Shown: in pieces, positions 24,254-32,720 of the stretch | Numbering within the stretch: position 1 is the first letter of the stretch | Layout of the letters: every line of letters begins with the position of its first letter | Source of the DNA: Kitasatospora phosalacinea | GTDB lineage: Bacteria > Actinomycetota > Actinomycetes > Streptomycetales > Streptomycetaceae | Length of the DNA: 64,000 nucleotides | NCBI RefSeq assembly: GCF_000716545.1 | Contig: NZ_JNWZ01000003.1 | Coordinates: 62,001 to 126,000, forward strand | Reading direction: 5' to 3' | Notes under the pieces: generated by a model | The model's database searches: none | The model's input: only the letters and a program-made list of their open reading frames with translations | What the model was told of the DNA's origin: nothing | Program-made: the position numbers and the translations under genes

Positions 24254-24493
24254 TCAGCCGGAGCAGGCGGCCCGCTGGGCCTGCTGCCAGGTGCAGACGG
24301 GGCACAGCGGGCTGCCGGGCGCGTCCGCCGGGTACTCGGTCTCCTCGCCGCACAGCACGCACGCGGCCCGCTCCCCCGTCCCGCCGGGCCGCAGCCCGCG
24401 CAGCGACTGCTCGGGGTCGGCGGACACCTCGCAGACCTGGTCGGTGACGGGCCAGGTCCGGTTCTCGGTCTCGGACGGCTGCTGCTCTCCCAT
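24254..24493 (-). CDS. small zinc-ribbon-like protein
   Basis: 79 residues. The first half is Glu/Pro-rich, the second has two Cys pairs, CVLC and CPVC, about 19 residues apart, followed by a third Cys near the end. This spacing suits one structural zinc. It directly precedes and is probably coupled to the alpha/beta hydrolase gene. I do not recognise a named family. Confidence 0.7.
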   Translation of the reverse strand: MGEQQPSETENRTWPVTDQVCEVSADPEQSLRGLRPGGTGERAACVLCGEETEYPADAPGSPLCPVCTWQQAQRAACSG

Positions 24494-24600
24494 ACCGGAC
24501 AGGGTACGCCGGGCCGGACGGCGGCTATCCGACGGGCGGCACCGGCACCGGCACCGGCGCAGCAAGTGCTCGGCGTGGACGGTCCGTTCGGCGTCCACCA

Positions 24601-24742
24601 CGATCGGCGTCTTCGCCCCGGGGCTCGTCCAGGCTCGGCCGCGTTCGACGCGGCCGGCCTGCCGACGGCAGGCGGGCCCGGCCGGAGAGCGGGGCGCCCC
24701 GGCTGCCGGTCCGGCCGACCAGCGGGGCGAAGACGCCGATCG
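24601..24742. repeat. nested inverted-repeat element
   Basis: CGATCGGCGTCTTCGCCCCG at 24601-24620 has its exact complement at 24723-24742. Between them lie two more palindromes: CGGCCGCGT/ACGCGGCCG at 24636-24656 with a 3-nt loop, and GCCTGCCG/CGGCAGGC at 24657-24673. The element sits in a 450-nt gap (24494-24943) downstream of yjbQ and upstream of the zinc-ribbon gene on the same strand; the rest of the gap shows no gene. It may be a terminator, a 5' UTR structure or a small mobile remnant. Confidence 0.7.
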
Positions 24743-24943
24743 GGGCCCGGGGCGGGCGTCCCGGGAGTTCGGCGCGGCGGTGACCAGCGGCGCGAAGTCG
24801 AGGGGAAGTACCGGACGGGGGTGGCCTCCGGGTTGCGGGGCGGCGGGCCAGGGGCCCGTCGGGGGCGCGCGCCGGCACGGCACGGGCCGCGTCCGCCCGG
24901 CCCAGCGGCGCCCACCGCACCGCCGTGACCTGCGGACGGGCCG

Positions 24944-25366
24944 TCAGCCGAGGAAGGAGAGGCGGAGCTTGCGCTGCGGGTTGTCGCCGTTGGTGTCGAT
25001 CAGGACGACGGACTGCCAGGTGCCCAGGGCGAGCCGGCCGCCGATCACCGGCAGGGTGGCGTGCGGGGCGACCAGGCCGGGCAGGACGTGGTCGCGGCCG
25101 TGGCCGGGGCTGCCGTGGCGGTGGTGCCAGCGGTCGTCGGCGGGCAGCAGCTCGCGCAGGGTGGCGAGCAGGTCGTCGTCACTGCCGGCGCCGGTCTCGA
25201 TCACGGCGATGCCCGCGGTGGCGTGCGGGACGAAGACGTTGAGCAGTCCGTCACGGCCGCCGGCGACTTCCCTCAGGAAGGCGTGGCAGCGGTCGGTGAC
25301 GTCGAGGGCGACCTCGTCGCGGCCGGTGGCGATGTCGATCGTCTGGGTGTGGAAGGTGTCGGACAT
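24944..25366 (-). CDS. YjbQ/UPF0047 family protein
   Basis: 140 residues from the ATG at 25366 (MSDTFHTQTI). Family hallmarks are the VPHATAGIAV segment, the HGSPGHGRDH...HATLPVIGG histidine-rich region and GTWQSVVLIDTNGDNPQRKL near the end. The conserved histidines form a metal or phosphate-binding pocket; some members have weak thiamin phosphate synthase activity, but the physiological role is unsettled. Single gene with the nested repeat element downstream. Confidence 0.9.
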   Translation of the reverse strand: MSDTFHTQTIDIATGRDEVALDVTDRCHAFLREVAGGRDGLLNVFVPHATAGIAVIETGAGSDDDLLATLRELLPADDRWHHRHGSPGHGRDHVLPGLVAPHATLPVIGGRLALGTWQSVVLIDTNGDNPQRKLRLSFLG

Positions 25367-25522
25367 GGAGCCATCCTGGCCGATCTTGCGGCGCGCCTCG
25401 TAGGGGCGGCGGCCGAACGCCACCCGACCGCCAGGGCGCGCCAGCGGGCCGCCACCCCGTGCCGGGACCGGCGGGGCGGTGCGCGGCCCTCCCCCGGGGG
25501 GTGCACGCGGAGACGCCGAAAG

Positions 25523-25547
25523 CCCGACGGACTCCCCGTCCGTCGGG
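25523..25547 (-). terminator. 10-bp stem hairpin downstream of the small hypothetical gene
   Basis: CCCGACGGAC at 25523-25532 pairs exactly with 25538-25547 around a 5-nt loop, 50 nt after the stop of the gene at 25596-25871. Confidence 0.7.
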
Positions 25548-25595
25548 TCACGGCAGCGGGCGGCGGACCGCCCGGGCGGGATCACCCGCCCCGGG

Positions 25596-25871
25596 TCAGC
25601 CCCGGCTGCCGAACAGGCTCCGCTTCAGGCGGCGCAACGGCGCCATCAGGGAGACCCGGGCGCTGCGGCGCGGGGAGGCGGCCGGTGCGGGGGCGCCGGG
25701 CCCGCGCGGGGTCAGCTCCCTTATCAGGCCGAGGGCCTCCGCCGTGTCCACCACCGGCAGCGCCGGCGCGCCGAGGACGGCCAGGTGTCGGTCGATCCGG
25801 CGGCCGGTCGTGCCGACACCGCACTGGATCGCGGGCACCCGGGGCCGCGGTCGCACTTGCATCTGTTCCAT
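25596..25871 (-). CDS. hypothetical small basic protein
   Basis: 91 residues from the ATG at 25871 (MEQMQVRPRPRVPAIQCG). The middle has a short ordered-looking part, RRIDRHLAVLGAPALPVVDTAEALGLIREL, followed by a Pro/Ala/Arg-rich tail ending RRLKRSLFGSRG. There is no signal peptide, membrane helix or recognised domain. GGGTGGGAAAC precedes the start as a possible ribosome site. Codon-position GC and a following hairpin support it as real; function unknown. Confidence 0.55.
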   Translation of the reverse strand: MEQMQVRPRPRVPAIQCGVGTTGRRIDRHLAVLGAPALPVVDTAEALGLIRELTPRGPGAPAPAASPRRSARVSLMAPLRRLKRSLFGSRG

Positions 25872-26671
25872 CTTGTTTCCCACCCCTACGAGGCGCCAGG
25901 GCCGTGAGGCGAAGACTATCCGGCTATGACGGCCTTCACGCAACCGTCCTGGTGTTCTGCCACCGTATCGCGCGAACGGAACTGACGCCGCACCAGGACT
26001 CGGTGGTCTCGGTCACGACTGCGCATCGGTTGGTGGTGCACCATCCAAGCACGACCCGGGTGTTGGGCTCTGCGGCGGTCCGGGGCGTTGCCGGAGCGCG
26101 CCGCCGACGGCGGGTGCGCCGGGCGCACGGACGCCCGCCCGCGCGGAGATGACACCTTGAGTTCAGAAATTGAACACATACGAGGGATTGACGCGGCCGA
26201 AACCTCCAAGCAATATCTGTATCGACACGGGATGGCCGGGGAAGACCCACCCCTCCCCGGTCGGATGATTTCGAGTATGAACGGATCGTCCGACCATCCC
26301 GTTATGCTTCCGACACCACAGTGAGTCACTGTCCGGCCGTCTCGACGCTGCGGCGGCCAGACTCCGACGTGGTGGACGGACCGGCGGTCGATCGTTGAGG
26401 GTCGGTCGGACCGCCAACCGGGCTGCCGGTGCCGCCGCTGGTACGGCGCGGCACCGGCGGTCGCGTTTCCGCCGTCCGCGACACCCCGGTCACCCCGACC
26501 ACCTGCGCCCGGGGTGCCGCGGCCCGGCGGTCCCCTCCCTCCGGCCTCCCCCGGCCCTTCCTCCGGCCTTCCTCCGGCCCGCTCCCAGGGACCGTCCAGG
26601 CCCGCTCGGTAGAGTGTGCGTACCGGGCGACCGCCGGCAGCCACCTCCATCCCTTCGCGGAGTGAACGCAC
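25872..26671. other. 800-nt gap with an AT-richer island and a candidate promoter
   Basis: No convincing protein gene fills this gap. 26150-26335 is clearly AT-richer than its surroundings. It holds a palindrome GTTCA-n5-TGAAC (26161-26175), a promoter-like pair TTGACG (26188-26193), 17-nt spacer, CAATAT (26211-26216), a 30-codon ORF at 26232-26324 beginning MAGEDPPLPGRM without a good ribosome site, and a perfect palindrome ACAGTGAGTCACTGT at 26318-26332. A small RNA or short peptide is possible. A TAGAGT -10-like element near 26612 may serve the tagF-like gene. Confidence 0.4.
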
Positions 26672-28852
26672 GTGCCACCCCTGCTCAGCATCGTCCTGCC
26701 CGTTCACGGCGTGGAGCGCTTCCTGCCGCAGTGCCTGGACTCGCTCCGGGCGGAGGGCGCGGCCCCCGGCGAGGTCGAGCTGATCGCGGTGGATGACCGC
26801 TCCCCCGACAACTGCGGCGCCCTGCTCGACGCGCACGCCGCCGGCGACCCCCGGATGCGGGTGCTGCACCTGGCCGAGAACCAAGGGCTGGGCGGCGCCC
26901 GCACGGCCGGCCTGGCGGAGGCCACCGGCACCTACGTCTGGTTCGTCGACAGCGACGACTGGCTGCCCGAGGGCAGCATCGACGCCGTCCTGGCCGAGCT
27001 GCGCGCCGAGACCGCCCGCGAGGTGCCGGCCGACGTGCTGCTCACCGACTTCACCCACGTCTACCCCGACGGCGGCCGGGAGCCGAACCCGTGGCGCAAG
27101 GTGCTGGCCGGCTCGCCGCTGGTCTCCGGCTGCACCGCCGCCGAGCACCCGGCGCTGTTCAACGCGGTGCTCGCGGTGTGGAACAAGGTGATGCGCCGCG
27201 CGTACCTGCTCGGCCTGGACGTCCACTTCGGCCGCGGCCACTACGAGGACATCTCGGTCACCTACCCGCTGCTGCTGGCCGCCGACCGGCTGCTCTACCT
27301 CGACCGGCCCTGCTACAACTACCGGCGCGGCCGCCCCGGCGCGATCACCGCCACCGCCTCCGCCAAGCACGCCGACGCCTTCGCCCAGTACGACGCGATC
27401 TTCGCCTTCCTGGACCGGAACGAGCGCGCGGACGCCCTGCGCACCCTGGTCTTCGACCGCACCGTCAAGCAGGCGCTCACCGTCTACGACACCCCCGGGC
27501 TGGTCCCGGTCGAGCTGCGCCCCGAGTTCTTCGCCCGGATCACCGGCCACTTCGCCAAGCACCGCCCGGCCGGCTACCAGTACCCCGCCGGCGTGCGCGG
27601 CGTCCAGTACCGGCTGGCCGCCCGCGGCTCCCGGCGCGCCTACGCCGAGCTGCGCCGCGGCGGCCGGCTGCCCGGCGCGGTGAAGCGCGGCACCAGGGCG
27701 GTGGCGCCCGGCGTGAAGAAGGTCGTCCGCAGCGGGGCCAGGTTCACCGCGTACAACGCCTTCAAGCGGCTGCCGATCGACCAGAACCTGGCGGTGTACG
27801 CGGCGTACTGGCACCGCGGGTACGCCTGCAACCCGGCGGCGATCTACGCCAAGGCCAGGGAGCTGGCCCCGCAGGTGCGCGGGGTGTGGGTGGTGGAGAA
27901 CGCCGAACGGGCCGCCACGCTGCCCGCCGGGGTGCCGTACGTGATCGTCAACACGCCCGCGTACCTGAAGGTGATGGCCACCGCCAAGTACTTCGTCAAC
28001 AACGTCAACTTCCCGCACACCATGACCAAGCGCACCGGCACCGTGCACGTGCAGACCCAGCACGGCACGCCGCTGAAGGCGATGGGCATGGACCTGGTGG
28101 ACCGGCCGCTGGCCGCGGACGGGATGGACTTCGAGCGGCTGCGCGAGGTGGTCGGGCGCTGGGACTACCTGGTCTCGCCCAACCCGCACACCAGCAAGCA
28201 CTTCGCCCGGGCCTTCCCCGGCACCTACCAGATCCTGGACACCGGCTACCCGCGCAACGACCGCCTGGTGCTGGCCACCCCCGAGCAGTGCGTGGACGCC
28301 CGCCGGGCGCTGGGCATCGCCGACGGGCAGCGCACCGTGCTGTACGCGCCGACCCACCGCGAGTCGCGCGGCGGCTACCTGCCGCTGCTGGACCTGCCCG
28401 CGCTGGCCGAGCGGCTGGGCCCCGGCTGGACGGTGCTGGTGCGCACCCACTACTTCCACGACGGCGGCGCGGGCGACCTGACCGCCGCCCCGGGCTCGGC
28501 GACCCTGCTGGACGTCTCCGACCACCCCTCGGTCGAGGACCTCTACCTGGCCGCGGACACCCTGGTCACCGACTACTCGTCGATGATGTTCGACTACGCG
28601 GTGCTGGACCGCCCGATCGCCGTGTACGCCCCCGACTGGGAGGAGTACCAGGAGGTCCGCGGCGTCTACTTCGACCTGATGGAGGAACCGCCCGGCGCGG
28701 TCACCACCGACCAGGAGGCGCTCGCCGGGGCGCTGCTCGCGGGCGACCCGGAGCCGGAGGCCAGACGGCGCTTCCGGGAGCGGTTCTGCCCGTGGGACGA
28801 CGGCCGGGCCGCCGAACGGGTGGTCAGCCGGATCTTCCCGGTCCGCGCCTGA
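26672..28852 (+). CDS. bifunctional GT2 glycosyltransferase / CDP-glycerol-type glycerophosphotransferase
   Basis: 726 residues from a GTG with GGAG upstream. Residues 1 to about 230 are a GT-A family-2 transferase: SIVLPVHGVERFLPQCLDSL, AVDDRSPDNCG, GGARTAGL and VDSDDW (the DXD-like metal site). From about 370 on it is a TagF-like domain: TQHGTPLKAMGMDL, YAPTHRES, VRTHYF and DYSSMMFDYAVLDRPI. TagF enzymes polymerise glycerol phosphate in teichoic acids. The protein should act at the inner membrane face in making a wall or capsule polymer. It is followed by plsC but with 229 nt between, so co-transcription is not certain. Confidence 0.9.
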   Translation: MPPLLSIVLPVHGVERFLPQCLDSLRAEGAAPGEVELIAVDDRSPDNCGALLDAHAAGDPRMRVLHLAENQGLGGARTAGLAEATGTYVWFVDSDDWLPEGSIDAVLAELRAETAREVPADVLLTDFTHVYPDGGREPNPWRKVLAGSPLVSGCTAAEHPALFNAVLAVWNKVMRRAYLLGLDVHFGRGHYEDISVTYPLLLAADRLLYLDRPCYNYRRGRPGAITATASAKHADAFAQYDAIFAFLDRNERADALRTLVFDRTVKQALTVYDTPGLVPVELRPEFFARITGHFAKHRPAGYQYPAGVRGVQYRLAARGSRRAYAELRRGGRLPGAVKRGTRAVAPGVKKVVRSGARFTAYNAFKRLPIDQNLAVYAAYWHRGYACNPAAIYAKARELAPQVRGVWVVENAERAATLPAGVPYVIVNTPAYLKVMATAKYFVNNVNFPHTMTKRTGTVHVQTQHGTPLKAMGMDLVDRPLAADGMDFERLREVVGRWDYLVSPNPHTSKHFARAFPGTYQILDTGYPRNDRLVLATPEQCVDARRALGIADGQRTVLYAPTHRESRGGYLPLLDLPALAERLGPGWTVLVRTHYFHDGGAGDLTAAPGSATLLDVSDHPSVEDLYLAADTLVTDYSSMMFDYAVLDRPIAVYAPDWEEYQEVRGVYFDLMEEPPGAVTTDQEALAGALLAGDPEPEARRRFRERFCPWDDGRAAERVVSRIFPVRA

Positions 28853-29081
28853 CCTGCCGTCTCACCCTTCGAACGCCGGTCCGTCCGGCATCCGGGCGTG
28901 ACCAGGATCGCAGCGCGCGATGGCGGCGGGTGCGGGCGCACGGCGGGGTGCATGTCGTAGTCTGCGGTCCGTTGCCCAGTGGTCCGGCCCAGTCCGAGCC
29001 GCGCGCCTCGCCCCCGCGGCGAGACCCCGGCCGGGGACGTCCCCCGGTCGGAACCGTTTTTCGGCCAGGGAGGGCCACACC

Positions 29082-29753
29082 GTGATCGACCTCGTCACCA
29101 AGCTCGTGCTCAAGCCGCTCGCGAAGGCCCTGTACCGGCCGACGATCGAGGGCCTGGAGAACGTGCCGCGCAAGGGCGGGGTGATCCTGGCGAGCAACCA
29201 CCTGTCGTTCGTCGACAGCGTGGTGATCCCGCTGGCGGCACCGCGCCAGGTGTTCTTCCTGGCCAAGGCCGAGTACTTCACCGGCACCGGCTTCAAGGGC
29301 GCGGTCTCCCGGTTCTTCTTCACCCACGTGATCAACGCCGTCCCGGTGGAGCGCGGCAGCGTCCGGGCCGCCACCGCCTCGCTGGACGAGGGCCTGGAGA
29401 TCCTGAACTCCGGCCGGGCGTTCGGCATCTACCCCGAGGGCACCCGCTCGCTGGACGGCCGCCTGTACCGCGGCAAGACCGGCGTGGCCTGGCTGGCGCT
29501 GACCGCCGGCGTCCCGGTGGTGCCGGTCGCCCTGGAGGGGCCGCAGCACATCCTGCCGGTCGGCAAGCGGATCCCCCGGCTGCGGAAGATCAGCGTGAAG
29601 TTCGGCGAGCCGCTGCGCTTCGACGACCTGCACGGGCAGGCCCGCTCGGCCAAGGCCCGCCGCCAGGTCACCGACGAGGTGATGGCCGCCATCCAGGCGC
29701 TCTCCGGCCAGGAGCTCGCCGAGCAGTACAACGAGTCCCCCAAGGCCGCCTGA
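29082..29753 (+). CDS. 1-acyl-sn-glycerol-3-phosphate acyltransferase (PlsC family)
   Basis: 223 residues from the GTG at 29082, which has AGGGAGG upstream. The acyltransferase motifs are NHLSFVDS (HX4D, catalytic), VPVERGS, YPEGTRSLDG (phosphate-binding) and VPVVPVALEG. It should transfer an acyl group to lysophosphatidic acid at the membrane. Length is normal for compact actinobacterial PlsC proteins. There are no lipid genes adjacent except the TagF-like gene upstream. Confidence 0.92.
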   Translation: MIDLVTKLVLKPLAKALYRPTIEGLENVPRKGGVILASNHLSFVDSVVIPLAAPRQVFFLAKAEYFTGTGFKGAVSRFFFTHVINAVPVERGSVRAATASLDEGLEILNSGRAFGIYPEGTRSLDGRLYRGKTGVAWLALTAGVPVVPVALEGPQHILPVGKRIPRLRKISVKFGEPLRFDDLHGQARSAKARRQVTDEVMAAIQALSGQELAEQYNESPKAA

Positions 29754-29901
29754 CGCCCGTCCGACGCCCGCCTGACGCCGCGTCAGCCGGTCCGTCACCC
29801 GTCCGGGCCGCGCGGGAACAACCGCGCGGCCCCGCCTGTTCGGCATCCTCGTGGGCGCGTCCTCCCGGCGCCCGCGAAACGGACCGAACGGAGTGCGTTC
29901 C

Positions 29902-30564
29902 ATGAAGATCGGCATCATCGGCGCGGGCAACATCGGCGGCAACCTGACCCGCCGCCTCACCGCGCTCGGCCACCAGGTCTCGGTGGCCAACTCGCGCGGC
30001 CCCGAGACGCTGGCCGAGCTGGCCGCCGAGACCGGCGCGACACCCGTGGCGGCCTCCGAGGCGGCGAACGGCGCGGAGCTGGTCGTGGTGACCATCCCGC
30101 TGAAGAACCTGCCCGACCTCCCGAAGGACCTGCTGGAGGGCGCCGCCGAGGGCTTCGTCCTGCTCGACACCAACAACTACTACCCGCAGCAGCGGGACGG
30201 CCGGATCGCCGCCATCGAGGACGAGGGGCTGACCGAGAGCCGCTGGGTCGAGCGGCAGCTCGGCCACCCCGTGGTCAAGGCGTTCAACGGCACCTACGCC
30301 CAGGACATCCTGGACGCCCCGCGCCCGGCCGGCGACCCGGAGCGGATCGCCCTCCCGGTGGCGGGCGACGACCCGGCCGCCAAGCAGGTGGTGCGCGAGC
30401 TGATCGACGCCCTCGGCTTCGACACGGTCGACGCGGGCGGCATCGACGACTCCTGGCGCCAGCAGCCCGACACCCCCGTCTACGGCCTGCGCGCCGGCGT
30501 CGAGGCCGTCACCAAGGCCCTGGCCGAGGCCTCCCCGGAGCGCTCGGCCGGCTTCCGCGGCTGA
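29902..30564 (+). CDS. NADP/F420-type oxidoreductase (F420_oxidored family)
   Basis: 220 residues from the ATG at 29902 with a CGGAG site upstream. N-terminal Rossmann fold GIIGAGNIGGNLTRRL, VSVANSRGPETL, then VVTIPLKNL, LLDTNNYYP and VKAFNGTYAQD, the pattern of the reductase family that includes F420-dependent NADP reductases and metalloreductase-like proteins. F420 is made by Streptomyces, but many relatives use only NADP, so the redox partner is open. Monocistronic, closed by a strong hairpin. Confidence 0.85.
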   Translation: MKIGIIGAGNIGGNLTRRLTALGHQVSVANSRGPETLAELAAETGATPVAASEAANGAELVVVTIPLKNLPDLPKDLLEGAAEGFVLLDTNNYYPQQRDGRIAAIEDEGLTESRWVERQLGHPVVKAFNGTYAQDILDAPRPAGDPERIALPVAGDDPAAKQVVRELIDALGFDTVDAGGIDDSWRQQPDTPVYGLRAGVEAVTKALAEASPERSAGFRG

Positions 30565-30578
30565 CGCCGTCCCCACTC

Positions 30579-30613
30579 CCGGCCCCGGGCGCACGGCGCG
30601 CGCCCGGGGCCGG
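30579..30613. terminator. 14-bp stem hairpin, bidirectional terminator
   Basis: CCGGCCCCGGGCGC at 30579-30592 pairs exactly with 30600-30613 around a 7-nt loop, between convergent genes. Confidence 0.85.
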
Positions 30614-30621
30614 TGCCGTCC

Positions 30622-31668
30622 TCAGTAGCCGACGGCCTCGCGCAGCAGCAGGACGGTGCCGCGGGTGAAGCGGGGCGGGGCGTGCAGCACCAGGAGTTGG
30701 TTGACGGCGCTGGGCTGGCCGTAGGCGGCCTCGGTGCGGGCGCTCTCCAGGGGGAGGGCGTGCTCGTGGACGCGGCGCAGGGCGGCGGGCAGGTCGGGGA
30801 CGAGCTTCTGCGCGCCGACCACCCAGATCGCGTGGCCCGCGCCGCCGCCGTGGGCGGGCAGTTGGCTGCCGGTGCCGGAGGCGATCACCAGGGTGCCGGT
30901 CTCCACCAGGGCGGTGACGCTGCCCAGGACGGTGTCGGGGGTGGCGAGCAGGCGGCGCAGTTCGCCGGCCTCGCGCTCCCGGTCCAGGGCGAGCAGCCGG
31001 GGTTTCACCGCGCCCGGGCGGCCGTTGACGTCCTCCTCGATGCCGGAGAGCCGGAGCGTCTCGCTGGCGGTGGTGAGCACGCTCGCGCCGGGCGGGAGGA
31101 GCTCCCCGACCCGGGCCCGGGCGGCCTTCGCGTCGTCCAGGATCTCGACGCCGAAGCCGTGCCCGGCCAGGGCGGCGGCGGCCCGCTGGAGCCGGTCCTC
31201 GGTGGCGGGGGCGGTGTGGGAGGGGCGGGTGGTGCCGGGGGCGGAGCCGGCGAGCGGGCTGGTGTCCAGGTAGCGGATCTCGTAGACCCGTTCGGTGAAC
31301 CGCCAGCCGTCCGGGGTACGCCGGTAGCGGTCGTGGTAGATGGCGTAGTTGATGCCCTGGCGGTCGTCGCGCAGCCGGACCACCTCGTGCACGTGGGCCC
31401 GGCCGGTGGCGGTGTCGCCGTCGATCCGGACGGTGCCGGGGTGGGTGTTCTGCACGAAGAACTCCCACTGCTCCTGGAGCTTCTCGCCGCCTACCCGGAT
31501 CTGCTCGGGGCCGGTCAGCTCGACCGGGACGTCGGGCATCCGCAGCACCCCGTCGGGGGTGAACAGCGCGGCGAGCCGCGCGCGGTCGCGCATCATCGCC
31601 GCGTCGGTGAACTCGGCCTGCAGGGCCTGGATCTCCACCCGGTCCGCGACCGCTCGGAAGTCGTTCAT
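30622..31668 (-). CDS. SnoaL-like domain fused to a LUD (LutC/YkgG-like) domain
   Basis: 348 residues; GGAGAG precedes the ATG. Residues 1 to about 135 are an NTF2/SnoaL cone fold (EIQALQAEFTDAAMMRDRARLAALFTPDG, YHDRYRRTPDGWRFTERVYEIRYLDTSPL). Residues about 150-348 form a LUD domain: LPPGASVLTTASETLRLSG, VLGSVTALVETGTLVIASG, the GHAIWVVGAQKLVPDLPAALRRV strand-helix and a closing RTEAAYGQPSAVNQLLVLH. LUD proteins take part in lactate use with iron-sulfur partners, none of which is here. It is divergent from an ECF41 sigma gene and carries a matching promoter motif, so it is likely that sigma factor's target. Confidence 0.8.
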   Translation of the reverse strand: MNDFRAVADRVEIQALQAEFTDAAMMRDRARLAALFTPDGVLRMPDVPVELTGPEQIRVGGEKLQEQWEFFVQNTHPGTVRIDGDTATGRAHVHEVVRLRDDRQGINYAIYHDRYRRTPDGWRFTERVYEIRYLDTSPLAGSAPGTTRPSHTAPATEDRLQRAAAALAGHGFGVEILDDAKAARARVGELLPPGASVLTTASETLRLSGIEEDVNGRPGAVKPRLLALDREREAGELRRLLATPDTVLGSVTALVETGTLVIASGTGSQLPAHGGGAGHAIWVVGAQKLVPDLPAALRRVHEHALPLESARTEAAYGQPSAVNQLLVLHAPPRFTRGTVLLLREAVGY

Positions 31669-31706
31669 CGCTCTCTCTCCGTCCGTCGGTGTCCTTCTCC
31701 CGGTAC

Positions 31707-31733
31707 GACGAAACGGCCGCGCGGAGTGTGAGG
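31707..31733 (-). promoter_or_regulatory. ECF41-type promoter for the SnoaL-LUD gene
   Basis: On the minus strand CCTCACA (31733-31727), 16-nt spacer, CGTC (31710-31707). The ECF41 consensus, as I recall it, is TGTCACA-n16-CGTC; spacing and -10 match exactly and 5 of 7 -35 bases match. Confidence 0.55.
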
Positions 31734-31744
31734 CGGGGGCCGGA

Positions 31745-31771
31745 TGTCACGTTCCGGGGCGCTGTCCGGTC
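31745..31771 (+). promoter_or_regulatory. ECF41-type promoter for the sigma factor itself
   Basis: TGTCACG at 31745-31751 matches the ECF41 -35 motif at 6 of 7 positions. CGGTC follows at 31767-31771, 15 nt on, an imperfect -10. Autoregulation is typical of this group. Confidence 0.45.
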
Positions 31772-31803
31772 ATAGGGGGGACGGGAGCGACGGAGGAGGG
31801 CAC

Positions 31804-32709
31804 GTGGGAGAGACCGTGGAACGGCGGCGGGACGAGGCGCTGCGCGTGGTGGCGGCCGAGCGGCGGCGGTTGACCAACCTGGCGTACCGGCTGCTCGGCT
31901 CGCTGGCCGACGCCGAGGACGTGGTGCAGGAGACGTACGCCCGCTGGTACGCGCTGCCGGAGCGGCGGCGGGCGGAGGTGGCCGCGCCGGGCGGGTGGCT
32001 GACCACGGTCGCCGGGCGGATCTGCCTGGACCTGCTGGGTTCGGCCCGGGTGCGGCGGGAGCGGTACGTGGGGGCGTGGCTGCCGGAGCCGGTGCCGGGC
32101 GGGCCGTACGGGTCGGACCCGGCCGGGGACCCGGCGGACCGGATCACCCTGGACGAGTCGGTGCACATGGCGTTCCTGGTGGTGCTGGAGTCGATGACCC
32201 CGGCGGAGCGGGTCGCCTTCGTGCTGCACGACGTGTTCCGGTACCCGTTCCCCGAGGTGGCGGCGGTGGTGGGCCGTTCGGCGGCGGCCTGCCGCCAGTT
32301 GGCGGCCTCGGGGCGCCGCCGGGTGCGCGACGCCCGGCCGCCGGCCGCGCCGGCGGGTGAGCGGGCCGCGCTGGTGCGGGAGTTCAAGCGGGCGTGGGAG
32401 GCGAAGGACGTCAGGTCGCTGGTGGGGCTGCTGGATCCGGACGCGACGGTGGTGGCCGACGGCGGCGGGCTGGCTCCGGCCGTGCTGGAGCCGCTGTCGG
32501 GCGGTGAGCGGATCGCGCTGGCGGTGGCCGCGTTCGCGGACGCGCAGCCCGGGGTCGAGCTGCTGGAGTGCCCGGTCAACGGGCAGGACGGGCTGGTGGC
32601 GCTGGTGGACGGGGCGGTGGCCGGGGTGCTCGCGTTCCGCACCGCCGGGGGCCGGATCACCCACGTCTGGGCGGTGCGCAACCCGGAGAAGCTCCGGCCG
32701 TGGGGGTGA
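31804..32709 (+). CDS. ECF41-group RNA polymerase sigma factor with SnoaL-like C-terminus (SigJ-like)
   Basis: 301 residues from a GTG with GGAGG upstream. Sigma region 2 (LTNLAYRLLGSLADAEDVVQETYARW) and region 4 (ERVAFVLHDVFRYPFPEVAAVVGRSAAACRQLASGRRRV, here quoted in part as FVLHDVFRYPFPEVA) are joined by a linker with the group hallmark WLPEP. A C-terminal SnoaL-like domain of about 100 residues carries the DGGG motif (VVADGGGLAP). In ECF41 factors this domain regulates activity without an anti-sigma protein, which fits the absence of one here. Divergent from the SnoaL-LUD gene. Confidence 0.9.
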   Translation: MGETVERRRDEALRVVAAERRRLTNLAYRLLGSLADAEDVVQETYARWYALPERRRAEVAAPGGWLTTVAGRICLDLLGSARVRRERYVGAWLPEPVPGGPYGSDPAGDPADRITLDESVHMAFLVVLESMTPAERVAFVLHDVFRYPFPEVAAVVGRSAAACRQLAASGRRRVRDARPPAAPAGERAALVREFKRAWEAKDVRSLVGLLDPDATVVADGGGLAPAVLEPLSGGERIALAVAAFADAQPGVELLECPVNGQDGLVALVDGAVAGVLAFRTAGGRITHVWAVRNPEKLRPWG

Positions 32710-32720
32710 GCCCGCCCCGG

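Noticed and set aside
25936..26250. Minus-strand 104-codon ORF upstream of the small basic protein
   Set aside because: Arg/Thr-rich composition typical of a chance frame, no ribosome site, and it crosses the candidate promoter and palindromes.
26163..26417. Minus-strand 84-codon ORF in the AT-richer island
   Set aside because: No ribosome site, mixed codon-position GC and no family resemblance.
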